Source: Nocardiopsis algeriensis
GTDB taxonomy: Bacteria; Actinomycetota; Actinomycetes; Streptosporangiales; Streptosporangiaceae
Length of the DNA: 64,000 bases
NCBI RefSeq assembly: GCF_014203695.1
Contig: NZ_JACHJO010000002.1
Span: 116,575 to 180,574, forward strand
Direction: 5' to 3'
Of the stretch, positions 18,159 to 26,985 are shown piece by piece. The notes beneath the pieces are model-generated. The model saw nothing but the letters and a program-made list of their open reading frames with translations, did not search any database and was not told where the DNA came from. Position 1 is the stretch's first letter. Every line of letters starts with the position of its first letter. The translations under genes and the position numbers were made by a program.

Positions 18159-19043
18159 GTGGCCGTGACGGCAACAGGTACCAGGACCCCGGCCGTGCTG
18201 GCCGAGGGCGAGTGGCGGGAGCGGGCGCATCGGCACGGCAGGAGGGTCGACGCCCTGGTCGGCGGACACCTGCGCAGGCGGCGCGCGGGCGAGCGCCACC
18301 CGGTGGAGGACTTCCTGTTCACCTACTACAACCTCAAGCCCGCACAGCTGCGGCGCTGGCACCCGGGGGCCGGCACGGTCCTGCTCGGCGCGCACGAGCG
18401 GCTGTCGGAGCGCTTCTACACGGAGCTTCCGGGCGGCGCCGTGGGCCTGGACACCGAGGCGTTCCTGGCGGCGCGGCCGGTGGTGGACTTCGTGGAGCGG
18501 CTGCTGACGGCGGTCTCCTCCCGCCCGGCGCACCTGGGCTGCTTCGGGTTGCACGAGTGGGCGATGGTGTACCGGACCGACCGGGTGCGGCACGGCCAGG
18601 TCCCGCTGCGGCTGGGCCAGGAGGGCACCGACCGGGTGGTGGAGTCACATCGGATCGCCTGCTCGCACTTCGACGCGTTCCGCTTCTTCACCGACGCGGC
18701 CCGTCCGCGCAACACGCTCCGCCCCACCCGGGAGACCCAGGTGGAGATGGACCAGCCGGGCTGCCTGCACGCCAACATGGACCTGTACAAGTGGGCGTAC
18801 AAGCTGGCCCCGGCGGTGCCCTCGGAGCTGGTGGCGGACTGCTTCGAGCTGTCCCGCGACATCCGGGTCCTGGACATGCGGGCCTCCCCCTACGACCTCC
18901 GGGCCTGGGGGTACGAACCGGTCCCGATCGAGACCGCGGAGGGCAAGGCGCGGTACATGGAGGCGCAGAGCGGCTTCGCCGAGCGCGGCGCGGAGCTGCG
19001 CGAGCGGCTCCTGGAGGCCTGCCGCGCCCTGCGGAACACCTGA
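18159..19043 (+). CDS. Uncharacterised conserved protein, family often labelled 3-methyladenine DNA glycosylase
   Basis: About 294 aa; in-frame GTG codons at 18159 and 18165 are both possible starts with only weak ribosome-binding sites. It is rich in conserved His, Trp and Arg: GCFGLHEWAMVYRTDRVRH, HRIACSHFDAFRFF, LRPTRETQVEMDQPGCLHAN, MDLYKWAYKLAP. I recall this family annotated in actinobacteria as 3-methyladenine DNA glycosylase. I see neither a helix-hairpin-helix nor a known AAG/AlkA motif, so that name is doubtful. The dense conserved His/Asp/Glu pattern suggests an enzyme, perhaps metal-dependent. It lies directly behind the coiled-coil gene, implying co-expression. Confidence 0.7.
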   Translation: MAVTATGTRTPAVLAEGEWRERAHRHGRRVDALVGGHLRRRRAGERHPVEDFLFTYYNLKPAQLRRWHPGAGTVLLGAHERLSERFYTELPGGAVGLDTEAFLAARPVVDFVERLLTAVSSRPAHLGCFGLHEWAMVYRTDRVRHGQVPLRLGQEGTDRVVESHRIACSHFDAFRFFTDAARPRNTLRPTRETQVEMDQPGCLHANMDLYKWAYKLAPAVPSELVADCFELSRDIRVLDMRASPYDLRAWGYEPVPIETAEGKARYMEAQSGFAERGAELRERLLEACRALRNT

Positions 19044-19101
19044 ACGTACCGGCCGGGGCGTCGGCTCCGCCGTTACGGCGAGAGGGCCCGAGGAACACGG
19101 C

Positions 19102-19479
19102 CTACAACGCACCGCCGGAGAAGCCGGAGAAGCGGTGGCGGTTGTCGGCCACCCAGCGGTAGGCCCGGCGGTTGAGCGCACGCAGCAGCGGCAGGCGCAT
19201 GAGCCGCCCCGCCGGGCGCACCAGGGGCCGGGCCCGGAGCAGCAGCTCGGCGACGGCGTCCCCGCCCCGGAAGCGGCGGCCGTCGGGAAGGACCATCCAC
19301 GCCGCCTCCCGGGTCTGCCCGGGCGAGAGGCCCACCGAGTCCAGGTCGAAGTCCTGCCAGGCGGTGAATTGCGACCGCGCCCGCAACCGGTCCCGCGCGA
19401 AGGCCACCGACCTCTTGCAGAAACCGCAGTCGGCGTCGTACAGGAACACCCCGGAGGCGGGGACCGCGCTCGTGCTCAT
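19102..19479 (-). CDS. DCC-family (DUF393) thiol-disulfide oxidoreductase-like protein
   Basis: 125 aa. ATG at 19479 follows GGAAGAA with 7-nt spacing. The N-terminus has the family hallmark FLYDADCGFCKRS, a DxDCxxC motif in a thioredoxin-like fold. The later RPLVRPAGRLMRLPLLR and YRWVADNRHRF blocks complete the domain. Members are predicted thiol oxidoreductases with unknown partners. It is convergent with the preceding two-gene unit. Confidence 0.85.
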   Translation of the reverse strand: MSTSAVPASGVFLYDADCGFCKRSVAFARDRLRARSQFTAWQDFDLDSVGLSPGQTREAAWMVLPDGRRFRGGDAVAELLLRARPLVRPAGRLMRLPLLRALNRRAYRWVADNRHRFSGFSGGAL

Positions 19480-19569
19480 GGGATGGTTCTTCCCGCGCCG
19501 GCGCACCTCACCCGCGGGGGCGCCGGAACGGCCGCCGTTCCTCCGTCCGGGGCCCGCCCCCGCGCGAGG

Positions 19570-20658
19570 TCACTCCGCGCCCGCCCCGACGGCGCCGGCG
19601 TCGCGCGGCCCGATCTCGCCGGAGAGGATGCGCTCCGCGTGGTGGCAGGCCACCCGGTGGCCGCTTCCGCCCACCTCGCGCAGCACGGGCCGCTCGGTGG
19701 CGCAGCGGTCCTGTTGGCGCCACGGGCAGCGGGTGTGGAACCGGCAGCCGGCGGGCGGGTTCGCCGGGGAGGGCAGGTCGCCCGACAGGAGGATGCGCTC
19801 GCGGGTGTCCTCCACCTCGGGGTCGGGCACCGGCACCGCCGACATCAGCGACCGCGTGTAGGGGTGCAGGGGCGTGCGGTACAGGTCGTCGCTGGAAGCC
19901 TCCTCCACCAGCGCCCCGAGATACATGACCCCCACCACGTCGCTGACGTGGCGCACCACCGCGAGGTCGTGCGCGATGACCAGATAGGTCAGCCCGAGTT
20001 CGGACTGGAGGCTCTCCAGAAGGTTGAGCACCTGTGCCTGGATCGACACGTCCAGTGCCGACACCGGCTCGTCGCAGATGATCAGGTCCGGCTCCAGCAC
20101 CAGGGCCCGGGCGATGCCGATGCGCTGGCGCTGCCCGCCGGAGAACTCGTGGGGGTAGCGGGTGAGCGCCTTCGCCGACAGGCCGACCCGCTCCAGGGCG
20201 TCGACCACCCGGCGCCGCTGGTCCTCCAGCACCGCCCGGCGGCGCGCCCCGCGCCCGGCCGGCATGTCCTCCTCGGCGGGACCGCCGATCCCGTGGGTCT
20301 GCAGGCCCTCCAGGAGGAGGGAACCGATGTCCTGCCGGGGGTTGAGGCTGCCGAGGGGGTCCTGGAAGACCATCTGGAGGTTGCGGCGCTCCCGGCGCAT
20401 GGACTCGCCGTCCAGCGACGCCAGGTCGCGCCCGTCGAAGAAGACCTCACCGGAGGTGATGTCGACCAGGCGCAGCACCGCCCGCCCCAGGGTGGTCTTG
20501 CCGCAGCCGGACTCCCCCACCAGGCCGTAGGTGGTGCCCCGCTCGATCTCCAGGCTCACCCCGTCGACGGCGTACACGTGGCCGACGGTCCGGTCGACCA
20601 GGGCGCCCCGCCGGATCGGGAAGTGCACCTTGAGGTCGTTGATCCGCAGCAGGCTCAT
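19570..20658 (-). CDS. Peptide ABC importer, ATP-binding protein (OppF/DppF type)
   Basis: 362 aa, last gene of a five-gene importer. Walker A is GESGCGKTT (48-56), the signature SGGQRQR, Walker B LIICDEPVSALD. The C-terminal oligopeptide-transporter domain carries the Cys-rich CRFHTRCPWRQQDRC typical of Opp/Dpp ATPases. It energises peptide uptake together with the OppD-like subunit. ATG at 20658 overlaps the upstream stop by 4 bp, so translation is coupled. A Gly/Ala/Arg-rich insert (PAGRGARRR) before the signature is unusual but harmless-looking. Confidence 0.93.
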   Translation of the reverse strand: MSLLRINDLKVHFPIRRGALVDRTVGHVYAVDGVSLEIERGTTYGLVGESGCGKTTLGRAVLRLVDITSGEVFFDGRDLASLDGESMRRERRNLQMVFQDPLGSLNPRQDIGSLLLEGLQTHGIGGPAEEDMPAGRGARRRAVLEDQRRRVVDALERVGLSAKALTRYPHEFSGGQRQRIGIARALVLEPDLIICDEPVSALDVSIQAQVLNLLESLQSELGLTYLVIAHDLAVVRHVSDVVGVMYLGALVEEASSDDLYRTPLHPYTRSLMSAVPVPDPEVEDTRERILLSGDLPSPANPPAGCRFHTRCPWRQQDRCATERPVLREVGGSGHRVACHHAERILSGEIGPRDAGAVGAGAE

Positions 20659-21665
20659 TCGGTCTCCTCCTCGGCGGGGTCCACGCACCGGTGCGTGTGG
20701 CCGTCCCCGGCCGGCACCAGCGGCGGCGGCCCTTCCAGGCACTCCGCGGCGTAGCGGTCGCAGCGGGGTGCGAACGCGCACCCGTCGGTCCAGGCGATGT
20801 TGTCGTTGACCGATCCGCGGATCGGGGTGAGCGGTTCCCCGCGGGGCGCGTCCAGGCGGGGGACGGAGCCCAGCAGGCCGATCGTGTAGGGGTGGGCGGG
20901 CTCGGCGAACAGCGGACCGCGCGGTGCGCTCTCCACCGCCCGGCCCGCGTACAGCACGTTGATGTCGTCGCACAGCCCGGCGACCACCCCGAGGTCGTGG
21001 GTGATCATGAGCAGCGCGGTGCCCTCCTCGGTGACCAGTTCCTTGAGCAGTTCGAGGATCTGCGCCTGGATGGTGACGTCGAGGGCGGTGGTCGGCTCGT
21101 CGGCGATCATCACGCGGGGGCGGCAGGCCACCGCCATGGCGATGAGCGCGCGCTGGCGCATGCCGCCGGACAGCTGGTGCGGATATTCGCGGAGCCGGCG
21201 CGTGGGGTCGGGGATGCCCACCCGGTCCAGGAGGACGGCGGCCTCCTTCGCCGCGGCGGACCCGCCCATGCGCCGGTGTCTCCGGAGGATCTCGGTCACC
21301 TGGACGCCGATGGGCACCACCGGGTTGAGGGAGCTGAGCGGATCCTGGAAGATCATCGCCAGCTGCGACCCGCGCAGGTCGCGCATGCGGCGGGCGGGGA
21401 GCCGGAGCAGGTCCGTCTCCCCCTCGGGCAGCCGCATGACGGCGGATCCGCCGATGCGCACGCCGCGGGAGGGGAGCAGCCCCATGAGGGCCAGGGAGGT
21501 GACGCTCTTGCCGCAGCCGGACTCTCCGACCAGGCCCGTGACCTTTCCCTCGTTCAGGGTGAAGGACACTCCGTCCACGGCCCGTACCTCGTCGGAGCCG
21601 CGCCCGCCGAACACCACGGACAGCTCCTCCACCGCGAGCAGCGGTGTGCCGTTACTCATGGTCAT
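20655..21665 (-). CDS. Peptide ABC importer, ATP-binding protein (OppD/DppD type)
   Basis: 336 aa. Walker A GESGCGKS (47-54), Q-loop MIFQDPLSSLNP, signature LSGGMRQR, Walker B RVMIADEPTTALD, and the Opp C-terminal motif CAFAPRCDRYAAEC. It forms the ATPase heterodimer with the next gene product. ATG at 21665 overlaps the preceding permease stop (ATGA); a second in-frame ATG two codons on is possible. Confidence 0.93.
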   Translation of the reverse strand: MTMSNGTPLLAVEELSVVFGGRGSDEVRAVDGVSFTLNEGKVTGLVGESGCGKSVTSLALMGLLPSRGVRIGGSAVMRLPEGETDLLRLPARRMRDLRGSQLAMIFQDPLSSLNPVVPIGVQVTEILRRHRRMGGSAAAKEAAVLLDRVGIPDPTRRLREYPHQLSGGMRQRALIAMAVACRPRVMIADEPTTALDVTIQAQILELLKELVTEEGTALLMITHDLGVVAGLCDDINVLYAGRAVESAPRGPLFAEPAHPYTIGLLGSVPRLDAPRGEPLTPIRGSVNDNIAWTDGCAFAPRCDRYAAECLEGPPPLVPAGDGHTHRCVDPAEEETE

Positions 21666-22708
21666 TTCCTCAGCTTCGGGTCGAGGGCCTCCCGCATGGC
21701 CTCACCGAGCAGGGTGAAGCCCAGCGCGGTGACGATGATGGCCAGCGCCGGGTACACGGCCAGCTGCGGTGCGCTGGACAGGAACCTCTGCGCGTCGGCG
21801 AGCATCGTCCCCCACTCGGGGAAGGACGGGTCGGGGTTGCCCAGGCCCAGGTAGGACAGGGCGGCGGCGTCGATGATGGCGGTGGCCAGGGTGAGGGTGG
21901 ACTGCACGATGACCGGGCCCAGCGAGTTGGGGAGGATGTGCGCGAGCGCGATCCTCCGCTTGCGCACCCCCAGGGCCCGGGCGGCCAGGACGTAGTCGCG
22001 GCTGCCCTGGGAGATCATCGCCCCGCGCAGCAGGCGGGCGAAGATCGGCACCTGGGCGATACCGACCGCGAGCATGACCGTGGTCAGGCTGGGGCCGACC
22101 AGTGCGGCGACCGTGACCGCGAGCAGCAGGGTGGGCAGTGCCAGCATCATGTCGATGACGCGCATGACGGCGTTGTCGTACCAGGCGCCCCGCCGGCCGC
22201 CGAGGACGGCGGCCGCGCCGGCGCTTCCTCCGAGCAGGGCGCCGGCGCAGAAGCCGACGAGGGTGGCGACCACGCCGACGAGGAGCGTCTGGCGGGCGCC
22301 GACCACCATGCGGGAGAACTGGTCGCGGCCGAGGTTGTCCAGCCCGAGCCAGTTCTCGGCACGGGGTCCGACGAAGACGTTCTGGTTGGGGAAGACCTCG
22401 TTGCCCCAGGCCTGCGACGTGGCGCTGTAGGGCGCGATGAGCGGCGCGAACAGGGCGACGAGGAGGAACAGGGCGACGATCACGGCGCCGCTGATCGCCA
22501 TGGGGCTGCGGCGCAGGCGCCGGAAGGCCGTGCGCCAGACGCCGGCGCCGTGGCCGTCGTCGGCGCGCTCCCCCATCAGCTCGGCGAGGCGGTCGACCTT
22601 GGCGGCCCTGCGGCCGAGGAGGGGGGTGCGCCCGTCTCCGCCGGCCTCGGCCGGCACGGCCGTGCCCGGGTCCCCGGGCAGGTTCTGGGAACTCGGTGTC
22701 GTCGTCAC
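21662..22708 (-). CDS. Peptide ABC importer, permease (OppC/DppC type)
   Basis: 348 aa with GTG at 22708 overlapping the previous stop (GTGA). A cytoplasmic N-terminal tail of about 60 residues precedes the OppC N-terminal segment (FRRLRRSPMAISGAVIV). The transmembrane domain holds the EAA-type loop AARALGVRKRRIALAHILPNSL that contacts the ATPases, and the end motif GEAMREALDPKLRK. It has about six membrane helices. Confidence 0.92.
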   Translation of the reverse strand: MTTTPSSQNLPGDPGTAVPAEAGGDGRTPLLGRRAAKVDRLAELMGERADDGHGAGVWRTAFRRLRRSPMAISGAVIVALFLLVALFAPLIAPYSATSQAWGNEVFPNQNVFVGPRAENWLGLDNLGRDQFSRMVVGARQTLLVGVVATLVGFCAGALLGGSAGAAAVLGGRRGAWYDNAVMRVIDMMLALPTLLLAVTVAALVGPSLTTVMLAVGIAQVPIFARLLRGAMISQGSRDYVLAARALGVRKRRIALAHILPNSLGPVIVQSTLTLATAIIDAAALSYLGLGNPDPSFPEWGTMLADAQRFLSSAPQLAVYPALAIIVTALGFTLLGEAMREALDPKLRK

Positions 22709-23709
22709 TGGGCCCGCACTCTCGGGTCGAGGAGGCTGTAGGAGATGTCCACCAGCAGGTTGATGAGGACGTACATGGCGGCGATGACCAGGATGAACCC
22801 GGTGAGGACCGGATAGTCGCGGGTCTGGGTCGCCACGTACACGAACGAGCCGATCCCGGGGAAGGCGAACACGCTCTCGGTGAGGACCGCCCCGGCGAAC
22901 AGGCTGCCGGTGAGCAGTCCGATCGAGGTGACCACGGGCAGCATCGCGTTGCGCATCACGTGGCGGGTCCGCACGGTGGAGCGGTGCAGGCCCTTGGCGT
23001 CCGCGGTGCGCACGTAGTCCTCGTCGAGGACCTCCAGGACGCTGGCACGGGTCATGCGGACGATGACCGCGAGCGGGATGGACGCCAGTGCGACGCCGGG
23101 CAGGGCCAGGTGGAGCAGGGCGTCCCACACCACGTCCAGCTCACCGGTGCGCAGCCCGTCCAGGACGACGAAGCCGCTGAGCTCGGTGCGGCTCAGCCCC
23201 GGGGAGAGCCGGAAGGCGGACGGGAACAGGCCGAGTCCCTCGGAGAAGACCACCTTGAGGACGAAGGCCAGGAAGAAGACCGGGGTGCAGATGCCGAGCA
23301 GGGATCCGCCGACGGCGGCGAAGTCCAGGACGCCGCCCCGCCGGCGGGCGGCGAGGTAGCCGAGGGGGAGGCCCACCGAGACGGCGATGGCCATCGCGGT
23401 CACGGAGAGCTCGAACGTGGCCGGGAAACGGGTGAGGAACTCCTCCAGGACCGGGCGCCCGGTCTGCAGCGACGTGCCCAGGTCGCCCTGGAGGATCCGG
23501 CGCAGGAAGGTGAGGTACTGGACCGCGATCGGTTCCTCGAGCCCGAGCGATCGGCGCATCTGCTCTCGCTGCTCGGGGGTCGCGTCATCGGGGAGGAGGG
23601 CGTACTCGGGGCCGCCGGGCAGCCGTTGGAGCCAGACGAACAGCAGGATCGACAGACCGCCCAGGGTCGGTATCAGCTGGAGGGTACGCCTGACGAGGAA
23701 TCGCAGCAC
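22705..23709 (-). CDS. Peptide ABC importer, permease (OppB/DppB type)
   Basis: 334 aa from GTG at 23709 (VLRFLVRRTLQLIPTLGGLS), the canonical OppB beginning; an upstream extension lacks family similarity and no strong Shine-Dalgarno decides the start. GGPEYALLPDDATPEQREQ is the periplasmic segment typical of OppB, and RTADAKGLHRSTVRTRHVMRN is the EAA loop. It ends ISYSLLDPRVR as usual. It lies 156 bp after the binding-protein gene. Confidence 0.92.
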   Translation of the reverse strand: MLRFLVRRTLQLIPTLGGLSILLFVWLQRLPGGPEYALLPDDATPEQREQMRRSLGLEEPIAVQYLTFLRRILQGDLGTSLQTGRPVLEEFLTRFPATFELSVTAMAIAVSVGLPLGYLAARRRGGVLDFAAVGGSLLGICTPVFFLAFVLKVVFSEGLGLFPSAFRLSPGLSRTELSGFVVLDGLRTGELDVVWDALLHLALPGVALASIPLAVIVRMTRASVLEVLDEDYVRTADAKGLHRSTVRTRHVMRNAMLPVVTSIGLLTGSLFAGAVLTESVFAFPGIGSFVYVATQTRDYPVLTGFILVIAAMYVLINLLVDISYSLLDPRVRAQ

Positions 23710-23865
23710 CTTCGCCGCCTTTCGCCAGTGGTGGACAGGGAGGGGCCGCGGCCGGAGCCGCGGCGGGAGCACGAAGCGGTTCCGGCCGGCACCTCAAGGG
23801 TCCCGGCCGGAACCCGTCCTCGCGGACCGCGGCTGTCGGGCCGTCCGTCGAGGGTGGGGAAGGGC

Positions 23866-25530
23866 CTATTCCTTCCAGGAGCCCTCTGCGAAGTTCTCCT
23901 GCGTCAGCGGGCTGACGGCGGGGGGCTCGACGTTCGCGGCGAACGCGATGGACGGCGGGGAGCTGGAGATGGGCAGGCCCGGCAGGATCTCCATGATCTG
24001 CTCGTTCAGCTCCTGGTAGGCGGCGATGCGCTCCTCCTGGTCCGGGTTGCTGCTGGCCTCGGCCATGGCATCGAAGAGCTCGGGCTCGTCCATGCCCCAG
24101 GCGTCGTTCTGCACGGCGAACCAGGTGCCGATGAAGTTGTAGGCGTCGTTGTAGTCGCCGGTCCAGCCGAGCAGGTACAGCGAGCACTCACCGCTGTCGG
24201 TGCGGCCGATGTACTCGGTCCACTCGTAGGACTTGGCCTCCACGGTGACGCCCACGGCCTCCAGGTCGGCGGAAATGACGTCGAAGATGTCGCGCGGCGC
24301 CGGCATGTACGGGCGGGTGACCTCGGTGGGGTAGCAGAAGTCGATGGTCAGGTCGGCGTGGCCGGCCTCCTCCAGCAGCTCCTCGGCCCGTTCGGGGTCG
24401 TACTCGTAGGTCGTGACGTCCGGGGACCAGCCGTCGAGCGTGTCGGGGTGGAACTGGGTCGCGACCTCGCCGCCCTCGGGGAGGATGGTGTCCACGATGC
24501 GCTGGCGGTCGACGGCGTGGGCGAGGGCCTGGCGGACCTCGAGCTCGGCGAGGGCCTCGTTGGTCTCCTGCTGGTAGGCCAGGTAGAGCACGTTGAAGAC
24601 GTCGCGGGTGGGCACCTGGAAGCCGGCCTCCACGAGCGGCTCCACGTCGGCGGGCGCGACCAGGTCGTAGCCGTGGATGTCCCCGGCCTCGAGGGCCTGG
24701 CGGCGTGCGTTCTCGTCGGGGATGGCCCGCAGGATCATCGTCTCGAAGCCCGCGGTGTCACCCCAGTAGTCGTCGAAGCGCTTGAGGGTGACCTCGGCCT
24801 GGTCGCGGTTCCACTCCTCGACGGTGAACGGGCCGGTACCGGCGACCGTGCCGGGTGTGCGCGTGTAGTCGGGCAGGCTGTAGTTGCCCTCCTCGCCGGT
24901 GATCTCGGCGTCGGCGATGGCCTCCAGCGTGCTGGGGCTCATGATGCCGAACGCGGCGAGGCTGAAGCCGCCGGGGAAGATCGAGGAGTACTCGGTGATG
25001 GTGATGACGGCGGTCAGCTCGTCGGTGGCCTCGCAGGAGACGTAGCGGGACTCGGGCAGGGCCTCGTCCTCGTTCTCGGCGAACCCGCCGAAGATCGCCT
25101 GCCAGTAGTAGGAGTTGTTGGAGCTCTGCCAGGGGCCGGACAGGTTGTGCCAGCGGTCGAAGTTGGCGCAGACCGCCTCGGCGTCGAGCTCGTCGCCGTC
25201 GTGGAAGACCACGCCGTCGCGCAGGTGGAAGGTCCAGACGGTACCGTCCTCGGACTGCTCCCAGTCCTCGGCGAGTCCGCCGACGATCTCGCTGCCGCCG
25301 GACTCGTGCTCGAGGAGGGTCTGGAACACCTGACGGCTGTAGCGGAAGGTCTCGCCGTCATTGGCGAGGAAGGGGTCGAGAGACTTGATGTCGCCTGCGG
25401 AACCGAACACGAAGGGGGCCTCCTGGCCCCCCTCGTCTCGTTCGCTCTCCGCGCAGGCCGTGGCCAGCAGCGTGAGGGAGGCCGCTGCGGCCAGGGGGGC
25501 CAGCAGCTTCCTGGAGGGCTTCGTGAACAT
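23866..25530 (-). CDS. Peptide ABC importer, lipoprotein substrate-binding protein (family 5)
   Basis: 554 aa. ATG at 25530 follows TGAGGTGG. A lipoprotein signal peptide ends in LLATAC with the lipidated Cys26. The SBP family 5 signature region (GGLAEDWEQSEDGTVWTFHL, LRDGVVFHDGDELDAEAV, TGPFTVEEWN) is clear. It binds peptides, or less often other solutes, outside the membrane for the four following genes. The distance of 156 bp to the permease gene allows excess binding protein by partial termination. The upstream region is AT-rich with palindromes. Confidence 0.92.
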   Translation of the reverse strand: MFTKPSRKLLAPLAAAASLTLLATACAESERDEGGQEAPFVFGSAGDIKSLDPFLANDGETFRYSRQVFQTLLEHESGGSEIVGGLAEDWEQSEDGTVWTFHLRDGVVFHDGDELDAEAVCANFDRWHNLSGPWQSSNNSYYWQAIFGGFAENEDEALPESRYVSCEATDELTAVITITEYSSIFPGGFSLAAFGIMSPSTLEAIADAEITGEEGNYSLPDYTRTPGTVAGTGPFTVEEWNRDQAEVTLKRFDDYWGDTAGFETMILRAIPDENARRQALEAGDIHGYDLVAPADVEPLVEAGFQVPTRDVFNVLYLAYQQETNEALAELEVRQALAHAVDRQRIVDTILPEGGEVATQFHPDTLDGWSPDVTTYEYDPERAEELLEEAGHADLTIDFCYPTEVTRPYMPAPRDIFDVISADLEAVGVTVEAKSYEWTEYIGRTDSGECSLYLLGWTGDYNDAYNFIGTWFAVQNDAWGMDEPELFDAMAEASSNPDQEERIAAYQELNEQIMEILPGLPISSSPPSIAFAANVEPPAVSPLTQENFAEGSWKE

Positions 25531-25792
25531 GTCCACCTCAATGGGGGGAAGCGGGCCGGGGGTGCCCGGATCGATTGAGTGGACCCTAGCGGGGGCCGTA
25601 CCAGCTGGGAAGATAGACGGCTGGGTATTAATACAACCGTTTCCCATCTGTGCCGCAATTCATAGTTGCGGTTTTATGGACAGCTTGTCCACCCCGAAAA
25701 TATTTATCCCTAATTATACTCTTAACGCCCTTATGTCTTGATTGTCTCGTTCCGGCGCCCGGAGACGGCCCCGATGCGCTTATGCTCTCGGA
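25531..25792. promoter_or_regulatory. AT-rich divergent promoter region with palindromes
   Basis: The stretch about 25610-25745 is far richer in A+T than anything nearby. It contains GTATTAATAC (25625-25634, perfect palindrome), TGGACA-GCT-TGTCCA (25677-25691), GCAA-N7-TTGC, and AAATATTTATCCCTAATTATA. It lies between the peptide-importer operon and a small acidic gene. It probably carries promoters for both and one or more operators. At the right end TATGCT lies 8 nt before the ATG at 25793. Confidence 0.5.
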
Positions 25793-26185
25793 ATGACCTC
25801 ACCCCTTGACGATGCGGCGCTGGCCGCCTTCCTCGAGAGCCAGGACAGTGCCTGGCTGGCCGAGCAGCTGATGCTGGTCGCCGACGAGGACCCCATCACC
25901 AGGATCCGGCTGACCGCCGCGGCCGGTTCGGAGAACGCTGCGGACGAGGCCCGCGACGCCGTGCTCTCCGCCATCGGAAAGCACTCTCCCGGGCAGGACG
26001 ACGAGGAGCCCGACCTCCTGCACCGGGCCGTCGACCTCCTCGAGGACCTCGCCGACTACGGGTTCGAGGACGAGAGCGCCGACATCGCCGACGAGGCACG
26101 CGAGGCCTACGCGTCACGGCACGGCGAGGACGACAGCGAGCACCTGGCCCGCCTGGACGCCCTGGCGGACGGCGAGGGCGAGTGA
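25793..26185 (+). CDS. Small acidic hypothetical protein
   Basis: 130 aa, not recognised. ATG at 25793 has no Shine-Dalgarno, but a -10-like TATGCT ends 8 nt before it, so the transcript may be leaderless. The protein is very acidic (runs such as GQDDEEPDLL and YGFEDESADIADEA) and predicted all-helical, with no signal peptide or membrane segment. Codon use is that of a real gene (high GC third positions). Confidence 0.7.
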   Translation: MTSPLDDAALAAFLESQDSAWLAEQLMLVADEDPITRIRLTAAAGSENAADEARDAVLSAIGKHSPGQDDEEPDLLHRAVDLLEDLADYGFEDESADIADEAREAYASRHGEDDSEHLARLDALADGEGE

Positions 26186-26214
26186 CCCGGACGTGAAGAG
26201 GTGGGGAGACCGGT

Positions 26215-26904
26215 TCAGTCCTGCGTGCCGTTCCTCTCCTCCGGTTCCGCGCCCGGCTTCTCCCCGGGGTCGGCGGACGCGGACACGGCCGGCCCGGCGG
26301 ACTCCGAGAGCGGCCGCTCCTGCCGCGCGGCGGCGGGCGCGAACGGTACGAGACCCTTCGCCGCGGGGTCTGCGGTCCCCGGGGAGACCGCTTTCGCCCC
26401 GGGAACCGGCACGGCGCCGCACCAGCGGCGGACCTCGGTGCTCCACAGGGCGATGTTGAGGACGACGGTCGTGAGCACGGCGAGAAGGGCACCGAGGAGC
26501 AGGGTCGTGTCCGCCAGCTTCGACGACACCTGGAGCGCACCGAGACCGTTGCCGAGTGCGACCAGGGCACCGGCCTGCGCGAGGCGCCACAGGATGTGGC
26601 CGCCGCGCAGGACCGGCACGGCCAGTGCCGCCAGGAGGAGCGCGGAGCAGGCAGTGACGACCAGCAGTGTCCGCAGGTCGTTTCCGACGGCGGAGGGCAG
26701 TCCGTCGTCCAGCAGCTCCCAGAGCAGGTACCCCAGGAGCCCGTGCACCGGAATCACGGTGAACATCAGGGCGAAGGTCTGCCGCACGTCCAGCGGGGGT
26801 CGCACCCCGGGATGGCGCTCGGCAACGAGGTCGGCCGCGAAGGCCAGTACCGACCGGAGCGGCCCTGGGGAGGGGGTGGCGGGGGACGAAACGGAATCAT
26901 GCAT
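26215..26904 (-). CDS. Hypothetical membrane protein
   Basis: 229 aa from ATG at 26904; a TTG 12 codons upstream is an alternative and neither has a good ribosome-binding site. About four hydrophobic helices lie between residues 40 and 160 (TFALMFTVIPVHGLLGYLLWELL, LLVVTACSALLLAALAVPVL, a Gly/Ala/Leu segment, LLGALLAVLTTVVLNIALW). A disordered Pro/Ala/Glu-rich cytoplasmic tail follows. No family recognised. It follows gntK by 81 bp on the same strand. Confidence 0.6.
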   Translation of the reverse strand: MHDSVSSPATPSPGPLRSVLAFAADLVAERHPGVRPPLDVRQTFALMFTVIPVHGLLGYLLWELLDDGLPSAVGNDLRTLLVVTACSALLLAALAVPVLRGGHILWRLAQAGALVALGNGLGALQVSSKLADTTLLLGALLAVLTTVVLNIALWSTEVRRWCGAVPVPGAKAVSPGTADPAAKGLVPFAPAAARQERPLSESAGPAVSASADPGEKPGAEPEERNGTQD

Positions 26905-26985
26905 GCCGAACAGGGTCCCGCGCTCCAAGCCGCCGCGCAAGGCGCAAACCGGGCATCTCCGCTCCCCTGTCCGAGGCTGCGGGTC

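Noticed and set aside
18159..19043. 3-methyladenine DNA glycosylase activity
   Set aside because: I see no motif of AAG, AlkA or Tag in the sequence; the name is a label remembered from databases.
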